From Sporosarcina koreensis (GTDB taxonomy: Bacteria > Bacillota > Bacilli > Bacillales_A > Planococcaceae): a stretch of 62,526 bases of DNA. Location of the stretch: contig NZ_LQYA01000017.1 of NCBI RefSeq assembly GCF_001531445.1, forward strand, positions 1 to 62,526. The letters are read 5' to 3'. The first letter of the stretch is position 1. The number at the start of each line of letters is the position of its first letter. A program made the position numbers and the translations under genes. The notes under the pieces are model-generated. The model saw only the letters and a program-made list of their open reading frames with translations. It was not told the origin of the DNA and did no database searches. Positions 34,192-43,234 of the stretch are shown here, one piece after another.

Positions 34192-35133
34192 TTACTTCAA
34201 GTTGTCTTTTCCGATCCAAGCACGGATATTCACGCCTATATCAAGTATGCCAAGAAGTGTGGTTATTGGACTGAAAAGCAATGCGAAAATGGTGGAGAGC
34301 ACCGTGACAACAGTAGGCAATTTCATTTTGTACATAAAATAGTGGACTAATGCCACCCCTTGCAATAGCAAGAGGAATCGTAAAATTAATGTCGCATTGA
34401 CATATAGCAAATAAGCCGATGAGTCAGGCTTCATTTCCATCATCCAAGGAAGTATAATGATTAGCCCGTAAATGAAAATAGTGATCACAGGCAGCCTCAT
34501 CTCCCGGAATGGCGGAAACTTTGGCACTTCATGGCCAAGTCTTCGCAGCAACTCGAAATTGGGAATGACCATGATGAATGTAAACACATACACCGACATG
34601 ATGAACAGTGCCGGAATGGCAGAACGGTACATCGTGAATGCCTCTTCCACAATTTTTTCATAGCTTTCCGGCAATGCCCCCAAGCTTTCAAGCGATGCCT
34701 TAAATTGCGTCTCCGATTCCTTTAGCATTGCCATCAGGCTGTCGATGGCATTGACCTCGAAAACAAGGGCGGCGATAAGGTAAACTAATACGCCTATCAC
34801 GATGAAAAAAAGTCCCGATGCCATGAACGTGTATAGCTTTGATTTACCCAACATCACTGATTCGGCAATCAGGATGGCAAGTAATCCGAACATCACTGCA
34901 AAAGGCACTAACCAAATGCCCCCAACGATGAGGGAAAGGATGGTACCGGCAATCGCCACGAAAATCGTAGAGATTCTATCATAGCGCAGCCGATAAAGCA
35001 TGATCGGCAACGGGATGAAGATCATAATGATATTTCCAAGGAAAGGGATAAAGAAAGCCCCCGCCAGAAGTATCATGAACAATGCGAGCATCATCGCACC
35101 GTATGTAATTTTTTGTGATTGGTCCTGCATCAT
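34192..35133 (-). CDS. yybS: YybS family membrane protein (DUF2232)
   Basis: A 313-residue integral membrane protein with about eight helices (e.g. MLALFMILLAGAFFIPFLGNIIMIFIPLP, MFGLLAILIAESVMLG, IPALFIMSVYVFTFIM). The DUF2232 family sits upstream of gdpP-rplI in nearly all Bacillaceae. Function is unknown; ECF-transporter-like S components have a related look. GGAGGAACTGA precedes two ATGs. Confidence 0.9.
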   Translation of the reverse strand: MMQDQSQKITYGAMMLALFMILLAGAFFIPFLGNIIMIFIPLPIMLYRLRYDRISTIFVAIAGTILSLIVGGIWLVPFAVMFGLLAILIAESVMLGKSKLYTFMASGLFFIVIGVLVYLIAALVFEVNAIDSLMAMLKESETQFKASLESLGALPESYEKIVEEAFTMYRSAIPALFIMSVYVFTFIMVIPNFELLRRLGHEVPKFPPFREMRLPVITIFIYGLIIILPWMMEMKPDSSAYLLYVNATLILRFLLLLQGVALVHYFMYKMKLPTVVTVLSTIFALLFSPITTLLGILDIGVNIRAWIGKDNLK

Positions 35134-35303
35134 TCAGTTCCTCCGTCCAGTCAATGGACTCTGTATTGTCTTTCTCCTCATTGAAAGTGAGTTCCTATAA
35201 TTGTATCATGATTGTTGCCGATTAACCAAAGGACAGGATGGATCCTAACCAGTGGCTTTTTTTGCATGCAAATGATAAAACCGGCAAGCCCCTTTCGGCA
35301 AAT

Positions 35304-35392
35304 ACGCATAACTATTTCGAATCACGCATAAATATCCCCAGAAACGCATATTTCCCAGGAAACGTTCATAAATGATTACAAATCACGCATAA
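35304..35392 (+). repeat. ACGCATAA tandem array, period ~20 nt
   Basis: ACGCATAA or near forms occur at 35304, 35324, 35344 (ACGCATA), 35362 (ACGTTCATAA) and 35385, with spacings of 20, 20, 18 and 23 nt. The unique bases between copies are AT-rich. It fills most of the 326-bp gap between yybS and rpsR; the rest (35134-35300) shows no gene. Confidence 0.6.
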
Positions 35393-35402
35393 AAATGAAA
35401 TT

Positions 35403-35452
35403 CAAAAAACCGCCTTGGACCGGGGAATGCCGGTATCACAAGGCGGTTAAAA
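35403..35452 (-). terminator. Terminator of rpsF-ssb-rpsR
   Basis: ACCGCCTTG pairs with CAAGGCGGT, with an inner CCGG hairpin, followed on the minus strand by six T's. Confidence 0.88.
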
Positions 35453-35460
35453 AAGTATTT

Positions 35461-35697
35461 TTATCTTTCTTCCGAAACGAACGGAAGAAGTGCCATAATA
35501 CGAGCACGTTTAATAGCAGACGTTAATTTACGTTGATATTTTGCGCTTGTACCAGTTACACGGCGAGGCAAGATCTTTCCACGTTCAGAAACGAATTTCT
35601 TAAGTAGATCAGTATCTTTATAATCGATATGTGTAATGTTGTTCGATGTAAAATAGCAAACTTTACGACGTCTGCGACCTCCACGGCGTGGTGCCAT
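35461..35697 (-). CDS. rpsR: 30S ribosomal protein bS18
   Basis: A 78-residue basic protein ([53 protein letters not shown]), the full length of bS18. It retains the N-terminal cysteine. It is the last gene of rpsF-ssb-rpsR; bS6 and bS18 bind each other on the 30S platform. Confidence 0.98.
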   Translation of the reverse strand: MAPRRGGRRRRKVCYFTSNNITHIDYKDTDLLKKFVSERGKILPRRVTGTSAKYQRKLTSAIKRARIMALLPFVSEER

Positions 35698-35742
35698 ATC
35701 GCTTTCCCTCCTTACTTGACTACGTCACCTGGCAATCGACCA

Positions 35743-36252
35743 TTAGAACGGCAGATCGTCATCCGATACTTCTATCGGACCACTGCTCGTCGAAAACGGA
35801 TCATTGTCAGTACGTGTATAGTTTTGTTGAGCTGGTTGTTGATATTGCTGGTTCGGCTGCTGATTCTGATAATAAGGTTGTTCGTTCTGTGGTGCTCCAC
35901 CATAAGCAGCTCCAGATCTCTCAGCATTTGCACTGCGCGGCTCAAGGAATTGCACGCTGTCTGCCACGACTTCTGTCATGAAGACGCGTTTGCCGTCTTG
36001 TCCATCGAAGCTGCTCGTTTGAATACGGCCTTCGATTCCGGCAAGACTTCCTTTACGTAAAAAGTTCGCAGTGTTTTCCGCTTGTTTCCTCCAAGTAACA
36101 CAGTTGATGAAATCAGCTTCACGCTCGCCCGACTGGCTTGCGAATGTCCGATTCACCGCTAGCGTAAAGCGTGTTACCGCGATTCCGCTCTGTGTGTACT
36201 TGAGCTCGGGATCTTTTGTCAATCGGCCAACTAAAACGACACGGTTAATCAT
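35743..36252 (-). CDS. ssb: Single-stranded DNA-binding protein
   Basis: A 169-residue SSB. OB fold in the first ~108 residues ([35 protein letters not shown]... to ...[18 protein letters not shown]), then a Gln/Asn/Pro/Tyr-rich linker and the acidic tip DDDLPF, which docks partner proteins. ATG 36252 is preferred because GAGGGAGGTTG precedes it. It lies between rpsF and rpsR, the standard arrangement. Confidence 0.97.
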   Translation of the reverse strand: MINRVVLVGRLTKDPELKYTQSGIAVTRFTLAVNRTFASQSGEREADFINCVTWRKQAENTANFLRKGSLAGIEGRIQTSSFDGQDGKRVFMTEVVADSVQFLEPRSANAERSGAAYGGAPQNEQPYYQNQQPNQQYQQPAQQNYTRTDNDPFSTSSGPIEVSDDDLPF

Positions 36253-36324
36253 CAGAATGCAACCTCCCTCATCATTTTCAAGCTCCACCTTTTAACAAGG
36301 TATTGCATTTCGTTCTTATATGGA

Positions 36325-36612
36325 TTAGTTGTCCAGACGAACAGCCATATGACGAATGATATCTTCATTGATGTTCGCAAGACGTGTAAATTCATCGATT
36401 GCTTCAATGCCTGCGTTTGCTGTTACCAATTGGTAGTAGCCTTCACGCAAGTCGTCGATTTCGTATGCAAGACGGCGCTTGCCCCACTCTTTCGACTCGA
36501 TGATTTCCGCTCCGTTAGAAGTAAGGATGTCATCGAAACGAGTGATCAATGCTTTTTTCGCCTCATCTTCTACTGTTGGACGGATGATGTACATGATTTC
36601 GTACTTTCTCAT
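36325..36612 (-). CDS. rpsF: 30S ribosomal protein bS6
   Basis: A 95-residue bS6 ([39 protein letters not shown]). It is first of the rpsF-ssb-rpsR operon, with AAGGAGGTGA in front of the ATG. Confidence 0.97.
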   Translation of the reverse strand: MRKYEIMYIIRPTVEDEAKKALITRFDDILTSNGAEIIESKEWGKRRLAYEIDDLREGYYQLVTANAGIEAIDEFTRLANINEDIIRHMAVRLDN

Positions 36613-36718
36613 CTTTAGTCACCTCCTTATGGACTTTGGCCCACTTGTTACGGCGGGCAAGGAGTAAGTAATGTTTATTACTCACATCATCATATTTTAA
36701 CATGATGTCTTCGGACAA
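36613..36718 (-). promoter_or_regulatory. rpsF promoter and candidate S6:S18 leader
   Basis: TTGTCC (36718-36713), 18-nt spacer and TATGAT (36694-36689) form the promoter on the minus strand. The ~75-nt leader contains GCCCGCCGTAACAAGTGGGC, a GCCC/GGGC stem with an exposed CCG triplet. This is the feature recognised by the bS6:bS18 complex in known autoregulatory leaders. The fold was judged by eye only. Confidence 0.45.
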
Positions 36719-36745
36719 TCAACTATTAAATATGAGTAAATCGAA

Positions 36746-36926
36746 TTTCCGTTCCAGGCGGACGCTTTCCGTGGGGCGCGGGTAAGCCAATCGAACCACG
36801 AAGAGTTCGATTGGCCTTAATTCTGCGTTCTTTGCAGAAATTAAGGCATCCGCCTGACAATACCTGCTCGCAAAAGCCGTTCTTCGTGACGGCTTTCACA
36901 GGAGTCGCCGCCTTCCACTCCAATCC
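36746..36926. repeat. Structured repeat, copy A2 (longer form)
   Basis: Starts TTTCCGTTCCAGGCGGACG and ends GGAGTCGCCGCCTTCCACTCCAATC. It holds two extra inner hairpins: CCAATCGAACCACG/GAGTTCGATTGG and TTAATTCTGC/GCAGAAATTAA. It also shares the CGCAAAAGCCGTTCTTCGTG segment with copy A1. It lies between the rpsF promoter and the DUF3267 gene. No gene in 36720-36994. Confidence 0.75.
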
Positions 36927-36997
36927 TAAGCAAGTCCTGCTTAATTTTATTTCGGTTTATCCAATTGTGTATACTTAATAAGAAGAGGTGATTTGTG

Positions 36998-37558
36998 ATG
37001 GAGAATTCTACTCAACCGGATAAGATAATTGAGATTGATTTGCCTAAGGTAGCTAAGAATGGTTTGTGGATCACGATTGTGACGCTCATTGGATTGCTGG
37101 TCGTAGATGGGCTTATTAATCAGGGGCTTTCTTTCACGTTTTCCATTTGGAATGTGCTGTTATTTGTGGGGGGTTATGTGGTTTTGATTGTCCTTCATGA
37201 GCTTTTTCATTTGCTTGGTTTCCGGGTGTTTGGCAAGGTTCCTTGGAAAAAGATGATTGTTGGGATGAATCTTAAGCTGGGGATTGCTTATGCGACGACG
37301 GATGTGCCGATGACGAACAGGGCTATTCGGAAGGCTTTGTTGCTTCCTTTTTGGACGACAGGTGTAGTGCCCGCGATTATTGGATTGATGAACGGAAATG
37401 GCATATGGCTCGGCTTGGCTGCTTTTCTGATTGGTGGTGCCGCTGGTGACTTTGCGATGTATAAAGAGTTGAAAAAGCTTCCGGATGATTGGCTTGTGAA
37501 GGATGATCCCGAGCTGCCGAAGCTATATTTGTTTAAACCTGATCGAAATATACAGTAA
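36998..37558 (+). CDS. DUF3267 domain-containing membrane protein, putative metalloprotease
   Basis: A 186-residue membrane protein with about four helices. HELFHLLGF is a HExxH zinc-protease motif inside a membrane-near helix, and GIAYATTDVPMTNRAIRKALLLPF is the DUF3267 signature. The layout is that of small M50-like site-2 proteases, but the expected NPDG/second-ligand motif is not obvious, so catalysis is unproven. ATG 36998 with GAGGTGAT upstream is preferred over GTG 36995. It is the only plus-strand gene between rpsF and yyaC. Confidence 0.85.
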   Translation: MENSTQPDKIIEIDLPKVAKNGLWITIVTLIGLLVVDGLINQGLSFTFSIWNVLLFVGGYVVLIVLHELFHLLGFRVFGKVPWKKMIVGMNLKLGIAYATTDVPMTNRAIRKALLLPFWTTGVVPAIIGLMNGNGIWLGLAAFLIGGAAGDFAMYKELKKLPDDWLVKDDPELPKLYLFKPDRNIQ

Positions 37559-37596
37559 ACAACCGGAAAAGGACACCCCTTCTCCGGTTGTTTATT
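37557..37596. terminator. Bidirectional terminator between DUF3267 gene and ychF
   Basis: AACAACCGGA...AAGG pairs with CCTT...CTCCGGTTGTT; A-run and T-run on the two sides. Confidence 0.8.
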
Positions 37597-37605
37597 TTCA
37601 CTTTA

Positions 37606-38706
37606 TTATACGTTAAATCTAAATAACATGACGTCCCCGTCTTGGACGATGTATTCTTTTCCTTCTAGACGGACTTTGCCTGCTTCTTTTGCAGCTGCCA
37701 TGGAGCCTGCTTCAACAAGTGCATCATAGGACACGGTTTCTGCACGGATAAAGCCGCGTTCGAAATCTGTATGGATGACGCCTGCGCATTGTGGTGCTTT
37801 CATCCCTTTACGGAATGTCCATGCGCGGACTTCTTGGACGCCTGCCGTGAAATATGTGGCTAAGCCCAGTAAATGATAAGCTGCTTTGATTAATTGGTCG
37901 AGACCGGATTCTTTGATGCCCAGTTCTTCAAGGAACAACGCTTTTTCCTCTTCATCCAACTCTGCCATCTCTTCCTCAATTTTCGCACAGACAACGATGA
38001 CTTCAGCATTGTCCTTCTTGGCAAATTCTCGGACGATTTTCACATATTCGTTGTTTTCTGCATCTGCAATTTCATCTTCAGAGACGTTTGCGACATAAAG
38101 CATCGGCTTGATCGTCAACAAATGCATCCCTTTGATGAGCTGGAACTCTTCCGGTGACAATTCGACAGAGCGAGCAGGCTTTTCGTTCTCGAAAGCTTCC
38201 TTCAACTTCAATAGCACCGGCTCTTCAGCCATGGAATCTTTATCTTTTTGCTTCGCCATTTTGGATACACGTGTCAACCGCTTGTCCACACTTTCCATGT
38301 CAGCGAGGATCAATTCCAAGTTGATGACCTCTATATCATCAATTGGATTTATTTTTCCTGATACATGTGTAATATTTTCATCATCAAAACAACGGACAAC
38401 TTGGCAAATTGCATCGACTTCGCGGATATGGGATAGAAATTTATTCCCTAACCCTTCCCCTTTGCTCGCCCCTTCGACAATTCCGGCTATATCTGTGAAT
38501 TCAAATGCTGTCGGGACTGTCTTTTTTGGTACGACGAGCTCCGTCAATTTTTGGAGCCTTTCATCCGGCACTTCTACGATTCCGACGTTCGGATCGATTG
38601 TACAGAATGGATAGTTGGCAGCCTCCGCTCCCGCCTTCGTTATTGCGTTGAATAGTGTCGACTTTCCTACGTTCGGCAAACCGACGATACCTGCTGTTAA
38701 CGCCAT
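37606..38706 (-). CDS. ychF: Redox-regulated ATPase YchF (Obg-like)
   Basis: A 366-residue Obg-family P-loop ATPase. [18 protein letters not shown] (P-loop), [21 protein letters not shown] (switch/G3), an NxxE motif replacing the GTP-specific NKxD (YVANVSEDE), and a C-terminal TGS domain ([14 protein letters not shown]... [13 protein letters not shown]). It binds ribosomes and prefers ATP. Followed upstream by yyzM on the same strand. Confidence 0.97.
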   Translation of the reverse strand: MALTAGIVGLPNVGKSTLFNAITKAGAEAANYPFCTIDPNVGIVEVPDERLQKLTELVVPKKTVPTAFEFTDIAGIVEGASKGEGLGNKFLSHIREVDAICQVVRCFDDENITHVSGKINPIDDIEVINLELILADMESVDKRLTRVSKMAKQKDKDSMAEEPVLLKLKEAFENEKPARSVELSPEEFQLIKGMHLLTIKPMLYVANVSEDEIADAENNEYVKIVREFAKKDNAEVIVVCAKIEEEMAELDEEEKALFLEELGIKESGLDQLIKAAYHLLGLATYFTAGVQEVRAWTFRKGMKAPQCAGVIHTDFERGFIRAETVSYDALVEAGSMAAAKEAGKVRLEGKEYIVQDGDVMLFRFNV

Positions 38707-38787
38707 TTATTTCCCAACCTTTCATATAGGTCAATTTCATAATCATCTTTGCAACTCTTCTATTATAAGAATTGTTGGCGTTCCTGT

Positions 38788-38994
38788 CTAATTTTGCTCG
38801 GCTTCTGCCTTGACAAGCACCTTTTTCATCTTTTTTGCAAATTCGTTTCGTGGAATCATTACACTATGGCCACAGCCTTCGCATTTTATCCGGATATCAG
38901 CGCCCATCCTGATGATTTTCCATGCATTTGTTCCGCATGGATGCGGTTTTTTCATTTCCACTACGTCTTTTAAATGAAACTCCTTCTCCACCAT
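38788..38994 (-). CDS. yyzM: DUF951 family protein YyzM
   Basis: A 68-residue protein with HPCGTNAWKIIRMGADIRIKCEGCGHSVMIPRNEF. The Cys residues (C-x15-20-C-x2-C) suggest a zinc knuckle in a small beta barrel. This is the DUF951 family, found between ychF and parAB in Bacillaceae. Function unknown. Confidence 0.92.
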   Translation of the reverse strand: MVEKEFHLKDVVEMKKPHPCGTNAWKIIRMGADIRIKCEGCGHSVMIPRNEFAKKMKKVLVKAEAEQN

Positions 38995-39031
38995 TTCTCT
39001 CTTTCCTCCCTTATTTACCTACTGATTAATC

Positions 39032-39159
39032 AATTACGCCTTGGCGTAATTGCGTCCAGATTTTTTCGAGCTTGCTCGAAAATCTCCACTTAAAATTTGT
39101 GACATCCGCCGGAGGCTTAACTGATTCAGCCGGGGTTTGAACCCCGGCTGAATTCAGTT
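39032..39159. repeat. Multi-hairpin element overlapping the mscS stop
   Basis: Consecutive palindromes: AATTACGCCTTGGCGTAATT (39032-39051, perfect), AGATTTT...TCGAGC-TT-GCTCGA...AAATCT (39058-39085), CCGCCGGAGGC (~39107), and a 13-bp arm pair TTCAGCCGGGGTT/AACCCCGGCTGAA (39125-39152) inside AACTGA/TCAGTT. It reads the mscS stop codon (39154-39156) and may act as its terminator although no T-run follows. It looks like a REP/MITE-type unit. Confidence 0.6.
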
Positions 39160-40041
39160 AAATGACTTCGACACAAGTGTTGGATAAGGAATTTCGATTC
39201 CTTCTTGTTCCAAATGTCTTTTTACTCCCATGCTAATGTTCCTCGCAATATCGAAATGACGCATCGGTCTCGTTTCCACAATGATGCGTTCAATAACGGA
39301 GTCCTCCGTGAAATCATGCGCGCCGATCAGTTTCGGTTTTCCCAGAAGTTCAGGGTTATCTCTGCCCATCGACTCAAGAAATAAATTAATAGACTTTTCG
39401 ATTTTCTCGACGCCGAGTTCAAACGGAATGGTGACATCGACAATGGCCAATGAATTTTTCATTGAATAATTGACGACTTGTGAAATTGTTCCATTCGGTA
39501 AAATGAAAATTTCACCTGTAAAGTTTTTAATTTTCGTAGTCCGCAAACCGATTTCTTCAACGCTGCCTTCAGCGGTTCCGATTTTAACGTAATCGCCAAC
39601 TGAAAATTGGTCTTCGAAAAGAATAAAGAATCCTGAAATGACATCCTTCACAAGGCTCTGTGCTCCAAAACCGACAGCGAGGCCCAGTACGCCTGCTCCT
39701 GCAAGAAGACCCTTCACGTCAATATTAAACTCTTGGAGGATGGCCAAGATTGCAGAGAAATAAACAACATAACTAAGCGCGTTTTCGAGCAGTTTAAGCA
39801 ATGTCTGTTCCCTGCGCACTTCTTTTCGAATAGGACCTTTTAATTTGATCCTAAAGATCTTTCGAATAATATACTTGCCTACTTGTACAACAATAATAGA
39901 GATCGCGATGATAAAGGCAATCTTAATAGCGATAACTATTAAATGAACCCACGTTTCTTCGGAGAAGAGGAATTTGCCGATTTTTTCTGTTTCATCACCA
40001 AACAACTGTTCTTTAATAATTTCTGTTAACTTGCTCGTCAT
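39154..40041 (-). CDS. Small-conductance mechanosensitive channel (MscS family)
   Basis: A 295-residue channel. Three helices in the first ~140 residues (HLIVIAIKIAFIIAISIIVVQVG; LSYVVYFSAILAILQEF; LLAGAGVLGLAVGFGAQSLVKDVISGFFILFEDQF, the pore-lining TM3 with Gly/Ala packing), then the beta domain GDYVKIGTAEGSVEEIGLRTTKIKNFTGEIFILPNG and a C-terminal alpha/beta domain. It relieves osmotic pressure. ATG 40041 fits AAAGGCAGG upstream better than the earlier ATG (40047). Confidence 0.94.
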   Translation of the reverse strand: MTSKLTEIIKEQLFGDETEKIGKFLFSEETWVHLIVIAIKIAFIIAISIIVVQVGKYIIRKIFRIKLKGPIRKEVRREQTLLKLLENALSYVVYFSAILAILQEFNIDVKGLLAGAGVLGLAVGFGAQSLVKDVISGFFILFEDQFSVGDYVKIGTAEGSVEEIGLRTTKIKNFTGEIFILPNGTISQVVNYSMKNSLAIVDVTIPFELGVEKIEKSINLFLESMGRDNPELLGKPKLIGAHDFTEDSVIERIIVETRPMRHFDIARNISMGVKRHLEQEGIEIPYPTLVSKSFN

Positions 40042-40136
40042 TCGCATCCTGCCTTTCCGTATAAATCAACTCGAAGCCGCGTATACTGCTACACAATCAA
40101 TTCATTGTAGACTATGAACAAGAATGGAGTTTTGTC

Positions 40137-40715
40137 ATGCACACAGTACTTTCCACAGATTATGATTTCCGGCTTCATTATAATGAAACGGGTGCTGTTT
40201 GGAAGCTCAGCACTTATTTCCTTGAACAAATCCCATTTCATGAGGAATCCTTGACATTTTTTTGCATCGGAACAGATCGATCGACGGGAGACGCATTAGG
40301 ACCGTTAACAGGATCCCATTTAGCTGAGTCTTTGCTGTTTCCATTTCATGTCGTTGGGACATTGGAAAAGCCATTACATGCCCTTAATTTACAACAACAT
40401 CTGGATGAAAGACTAGCGATGGACCCTTCCCCTTTTATCGTTGCAATCGATGCCTGCTTAGGGAAAAGCGATTCAATCGGTCACTTACTCTTCCAGCAAG
40501 GACCACTTTACCCAGGCAAAGCAGTCGGTAAGGAATTGCCGCCTGTCGGTAATTTATCCATAAAAGGGGTCGTCAACATTTCAGGTTTCATGGAACAAGC
40601 TGTTCTGCAAAGCACCCGGCTGCACCTTCCTTTTGAAATGAGCCGAATCATTTCCCGGTCCCTACAACTAGCCTACGGAAGATTCAAAACAGGAAATGAA
40701 CGATTGTCACAATAA
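40137..40715 (+). CDS. yyaC: Spore protease YyaC-like protein
   Basis: A 192-residue protein of the YyaC/HybD-type peptidase fold, related to the germination protease. FFCIGTDRSTGDALGPLTGSHL holds the conserved acidic residues, and IVAIDACLGKSDSIGHLLFQQGPLYPGKAVGKELPPVG is the second block. It is forespore-expressed in B. subtilis and points to an endospore former. Its 3' end overlaps the convergent DUF554 gene by 32 bp. Confidence 0.93.
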   Translation: MHTVLSTDYDFRLHYNETGAVWKLSTYFLEQIPFHEESLTFFCIGTDRSTGDALGPLTGSHLAESLLFPFHVVGTLEKPLHALNLQQHLDERLAMDPSPFIVAIDACLGKSDSIGHLLFQQGPLYPGKAVGKELPPVGNLSIKGVVNISGFMEQAVLQSTRLHLPFEMSRIISRSLQLAYGRFKTGNERLSQ

Positions 40716-41391
40716 CAGCGACGACAGCAATTCCCGGAATGAGATTCGCCACCCGTATTTTTGTAATACCAATCAAATTCAAACCGATGCCGACAATCAT
40801 TAAACCACCTGTCGCAGTCATTTCAGAAATGAAAAATTGCAATAGATCATCCGGAACAAAGCGGCTAATTTGTGTTGAGAATATTGTAATGATGCCTTGA
40901 TAGAGGAATACCGGTATTGCAGCAATCATGACACCGATGCCAAGCGTGGAACTGAGAATGACAGAGGTAAATCCATCTATGATCCCCTTCATGATCAATA
41001 CATCATGATCATTCCGCAATCCACTGTCAATCGCTCCAATAATGGCCATTGAGCCCACCACGAAGATGAGTGTTGCAGTGACAAATCCTTGCGCAAGGCC
41101 AGGCCCTTCATTTTTCGAAGGAAGCTTCCGTTCAATCCATTTTCCCAATTTGTTTATTTTATCATCTAGGTTCATCCATTCCCCAATAATTGCTCCAATA
41201 ACGATACTAATGATAACAATCAATATTTGTGTGCTTTCAAATGTCATTTGAACTCCGATTGCTGTAACCGCCAATCCGATTCCATACATGACGGTCTCTT
41301 TCATCCGCTCCGGTATATTATATAAAAATCGGCCAAGCATAGCTCCGACTACGATAAGAAGGGCATTTACAATCGAACCGAATAAAATCAT
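40684..41391 (-). CDS. DUF554 family membrane protein
   Basis: A 235-residue polytopic protein with about seven helices; MILFGSIVNALLIVVGAMLGRFL and TFESTQILIVIISIVIGAIIGEW are family blocks. DUF554 proteins (YdfK-like) often lie beside parB. Function is unknown; transport is likely but the substrate is not. It lies downstream of parB, convergent with yyaC. Confidence 0.9.
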   Translation of the reverse strand: MILFGSIVNALLIVVGAMLGRFLYNIPERMKETVMYGIGLAVTAIGVQMTFESTQILIVIISIVIGAIIGEWMNLDDKINKLGKWIERKLPSKNEGPGLAQGFVTATLIFVVGSMAIIGAIDSGLRNDHDVLIMKGIIDGFTSVILSSTLGIGVMIAAIPVFLYQGIITIFSTQISRFVPDDLLQFFISEMTATGGLMIVGIGLNLIGITKIRVANLIPGIAVVAVIVTIVHFLF

Positions 41392-41453
41392 CGTTTTTCA
41401 CTTCCATCTGTAAAAATAATACCTATTTTGCATTAAGCAAAATAGGTACAGGC

Positions 41454-42290
41454 TTATTCATTCAATAGATCTAGGATTCTTTCAAGATCCTCTTCCGTGA
41501 AAAACTCTATTTCAATTCTACCTTTGTTCTTTGATTTCTTTATCGTCACGTTTGTTCCGAAGTATTCCCTCAAGTTTGACTCCTGCTCCTCTAGGAAGAT
41601 GTTTTTCTTTTCTGGTTTTGTTTCACGTGGAACATTTTCGTTTATTCTATGAACTAGCTTTTCCAATTGGCGGACATTTAAGCCTTCACTAATTGTTTTT
41701 TCAGCAATCAACAGGATTTGTTCTTTCTTCCGGAGACCAAGCAATGTGCGACCATGCCCCATCGACAGCTTTCCATCTGTAATCATATTGCGCACTTTTT
41801 CAGGCAAGGTGAGCAATCGGATATGATTGGCAATATGTGGACGACTTTTTCCTAGTCTGAATGCAAGTTGTTCCTGCGTAAGACTAAGGTTATCCATAAG
41901 CTTTTGATAAGCTTCCGCTTCCTCAATCGGTGTTAAATCTTCACGTTGTAAGTTTTCAAGAATCGCCATTTCCATCGATTCTTCATCAGTGAGTTGACGG
42001 ATGACTGCTGGAATCTCTGCCAGTCCCGCCAGTTTAGCAGCTCTGAATCGCCTTTCCCCTACTACAATTTCATATATCGTCCCTACTTTTCGGACGATGA
42101 TCGGCTGTAATATTCCATGCTCCTTGATTGACTCACTCAACTCTTGGATGGCATTTTCGTCAAATAACTTCCTTGGCTGATACGGATTCACTGTAATACT
42201 TTTCAATCGGATACTTTCGATTGACTCCGCTTTTGTTAGAGACTCATCTGGAAATAAAGCGTTCAATCCTTTTCCAAGACCTTTAGCCAT
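41454..42290 (-). CDS. parB: Chromosome partition protein ParB (Spo0J)
   Basis: A 278-residue ParB CTP-dependent clamp. N-terminal CTP-binding: GERRFRAAKLAGL; HTH with SLTQEQLAFRLGKSRPHIANHIRLL; C-terminal dimerisation. It binds parS; one parS (41629-41644) lies in its own coding sequence. It overlaps parA by 8 bp (ATGGCTAA). It organises oriC segregation and, in spore formers, sporulation entry. Confidence 0.97.
   Translation of the reverse strand: MAKGLGKGLNALFPDESLTKAESIESIRLKSITVNPYQPRKLFDENAIQELSESIKEHGILQPIIVRKVGTIYEIVVGERRFRAAKLAGLAEIPAVIRQLTDEESMEMAILENLQREDLTPIEEAEAYQKLMDNLSLTQEQLAFRLGKSRPHIANHIRLLTLPEKVRNMITDGKLSMGHGRTLLGLRKKEQILLIAEKTISEGLNVRQLEKLVHRINENVPRETKPEKKNIFLEEQESNLREYFGTNVTIKKSKNKGRIEIEFFTEEDLERILDLLNE
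41629..41644. other. parS site inside parB
   Basis: TGTTTCACGTGGAACA; its reverse complement TGTTCCACGTGAAACA matches the TGTTNCACGTGAAACA consensus exactly. It is a ParB nucleation site about 9-10 kb from oriC. Confidence 0.93.
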
Positions 42291-43044
42291 TGTGCACCAC
42301 TTCCTTTGCCAGCTCTAAATATACTTCCGCGCCTCTCGATCTTGAATCATACATAATGATCGGCTCTCCATGGCTCGGCGCTTCACTCAATCGTACATTT
42401 CGAGGAATGATCGTTCCGTACACTTTATCTTGAAAATATTTTTTCACTTCTTCAATGACTTGAATTCCTAAATTTGTCCTCGCATCGAACATTGTCAATA
42501 ACACACCATCAATCGTGAGACCTTCATTCAAATGCTTTTGGACAAGCCTAATGGTACTGAGCAATTGGCTTAATCCTTCCAAAGCGTAATACTCACATTG
42601 AACCGGAATAACGACTGAGTCTGCAGCAGTCAGAGAGTTGATCGTCAATAATCCTAGCGACGGTGGACAATCGATGATGATATAATCATACAATTCCTTT
42701 GCCTCTTGGATGGCGTGTTTCATACGAACTTCCCGAGAAATCGTTGAAACTAGTTCAATTTCCGCTCCGGCCAATGAAATGGTTGCCGGTACAATATCCA
42801 AGTTTTCCATCTTCGTTTGATGGATGACTTCTTTTATGTTGACATCATCGATTAACATATCATAAATGCATTGATGAACGTCTCCTTTATTGACCCCTAC
42901 CCCACTCGTCGCATTTCCTTGTGGATCGGCATCTATCAAAAGAACTTTTTTGCCGATATGTGCAAGGCAAGCACTAAGATTTACCGAAGTGGTTGTCTTA
43001 CCAACTCCTCCTTTTTGATTGGCAATGGCTAAAATTTTACCCAC
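42283..43044 (-). CDS. parA: Chromosome partition ATPase ParA (Soj)
   Basis: A 253-residue MinD/ParA-type ATPase. Deviant Walker A: IANQKGGVGKTTTSVNLS; Walker A' and B: LIDADPQGNATSG and YIIIDCPPSLG; the DNA-binding region RTNLGIQVIEEVKKYF. The GTG start at 43044 has AGGTG 5 nt upstream and gives the 253-residue length of Soj. The in-frame ATG at 43068 has no ribosome binding site. It drives parB-parS segregation and regulates DnaA. Confidence 0.96.
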   Translation of the reverse strand: MGKILAIANQKGGVGKTTTSVNLSACLAHIGKKVLLIDADPQGNATSGVGVNKGDVHQCIYDMLIDDVNIKEVIHQTKMENLDIVPATISLAGAEIELVSTISREVRMKHAIQEAKELYDYIIIDCPPSLGLLTINSLTAADSVVIPVQCEYYALEGLSQLLSTIRLVQKHLNEGLTIDGVLLTMFDARTNLGIQVIEEVKKYFQDKVYGTIIPRNVRLSEAPSHGEPIIMYDSRSRGAEVYLELAKEVVHNG

Positions 43045-43166
43045 ACTTGCACCTGCTTTCTCACTCATCTATCAAACAGTTATCGTTAATAATGAATAGA
43101 TTCATTCTATTTCCGTTACTCTTTACTAGTTTATCAAAAAAACGTTGCCCGTGGTAATGTATAGCA

Positions 43167-43199
43167 CAAAAAAACTCCTGCTTCAGTCAAGCAAGAGTC
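43167..43199 (-). terminator. Terminator of noc
   Basis: On the minus strand ACTCTTGCTT-GACT-GAAGCAGGAGT with one mismatch, followed by seven T's, placed between noc and parA. Confidence 0.8.
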
Positions 43200-43234
43200 A
43201 TCTCGCACATATTACGAGAATACTATGTTATTTT

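Noticed and set aside
35304..35392. CRISPR array
   Set aside because: Units are 8 nt and spacing is ~20 nt with AT-rich gaps. No cas gene is present.
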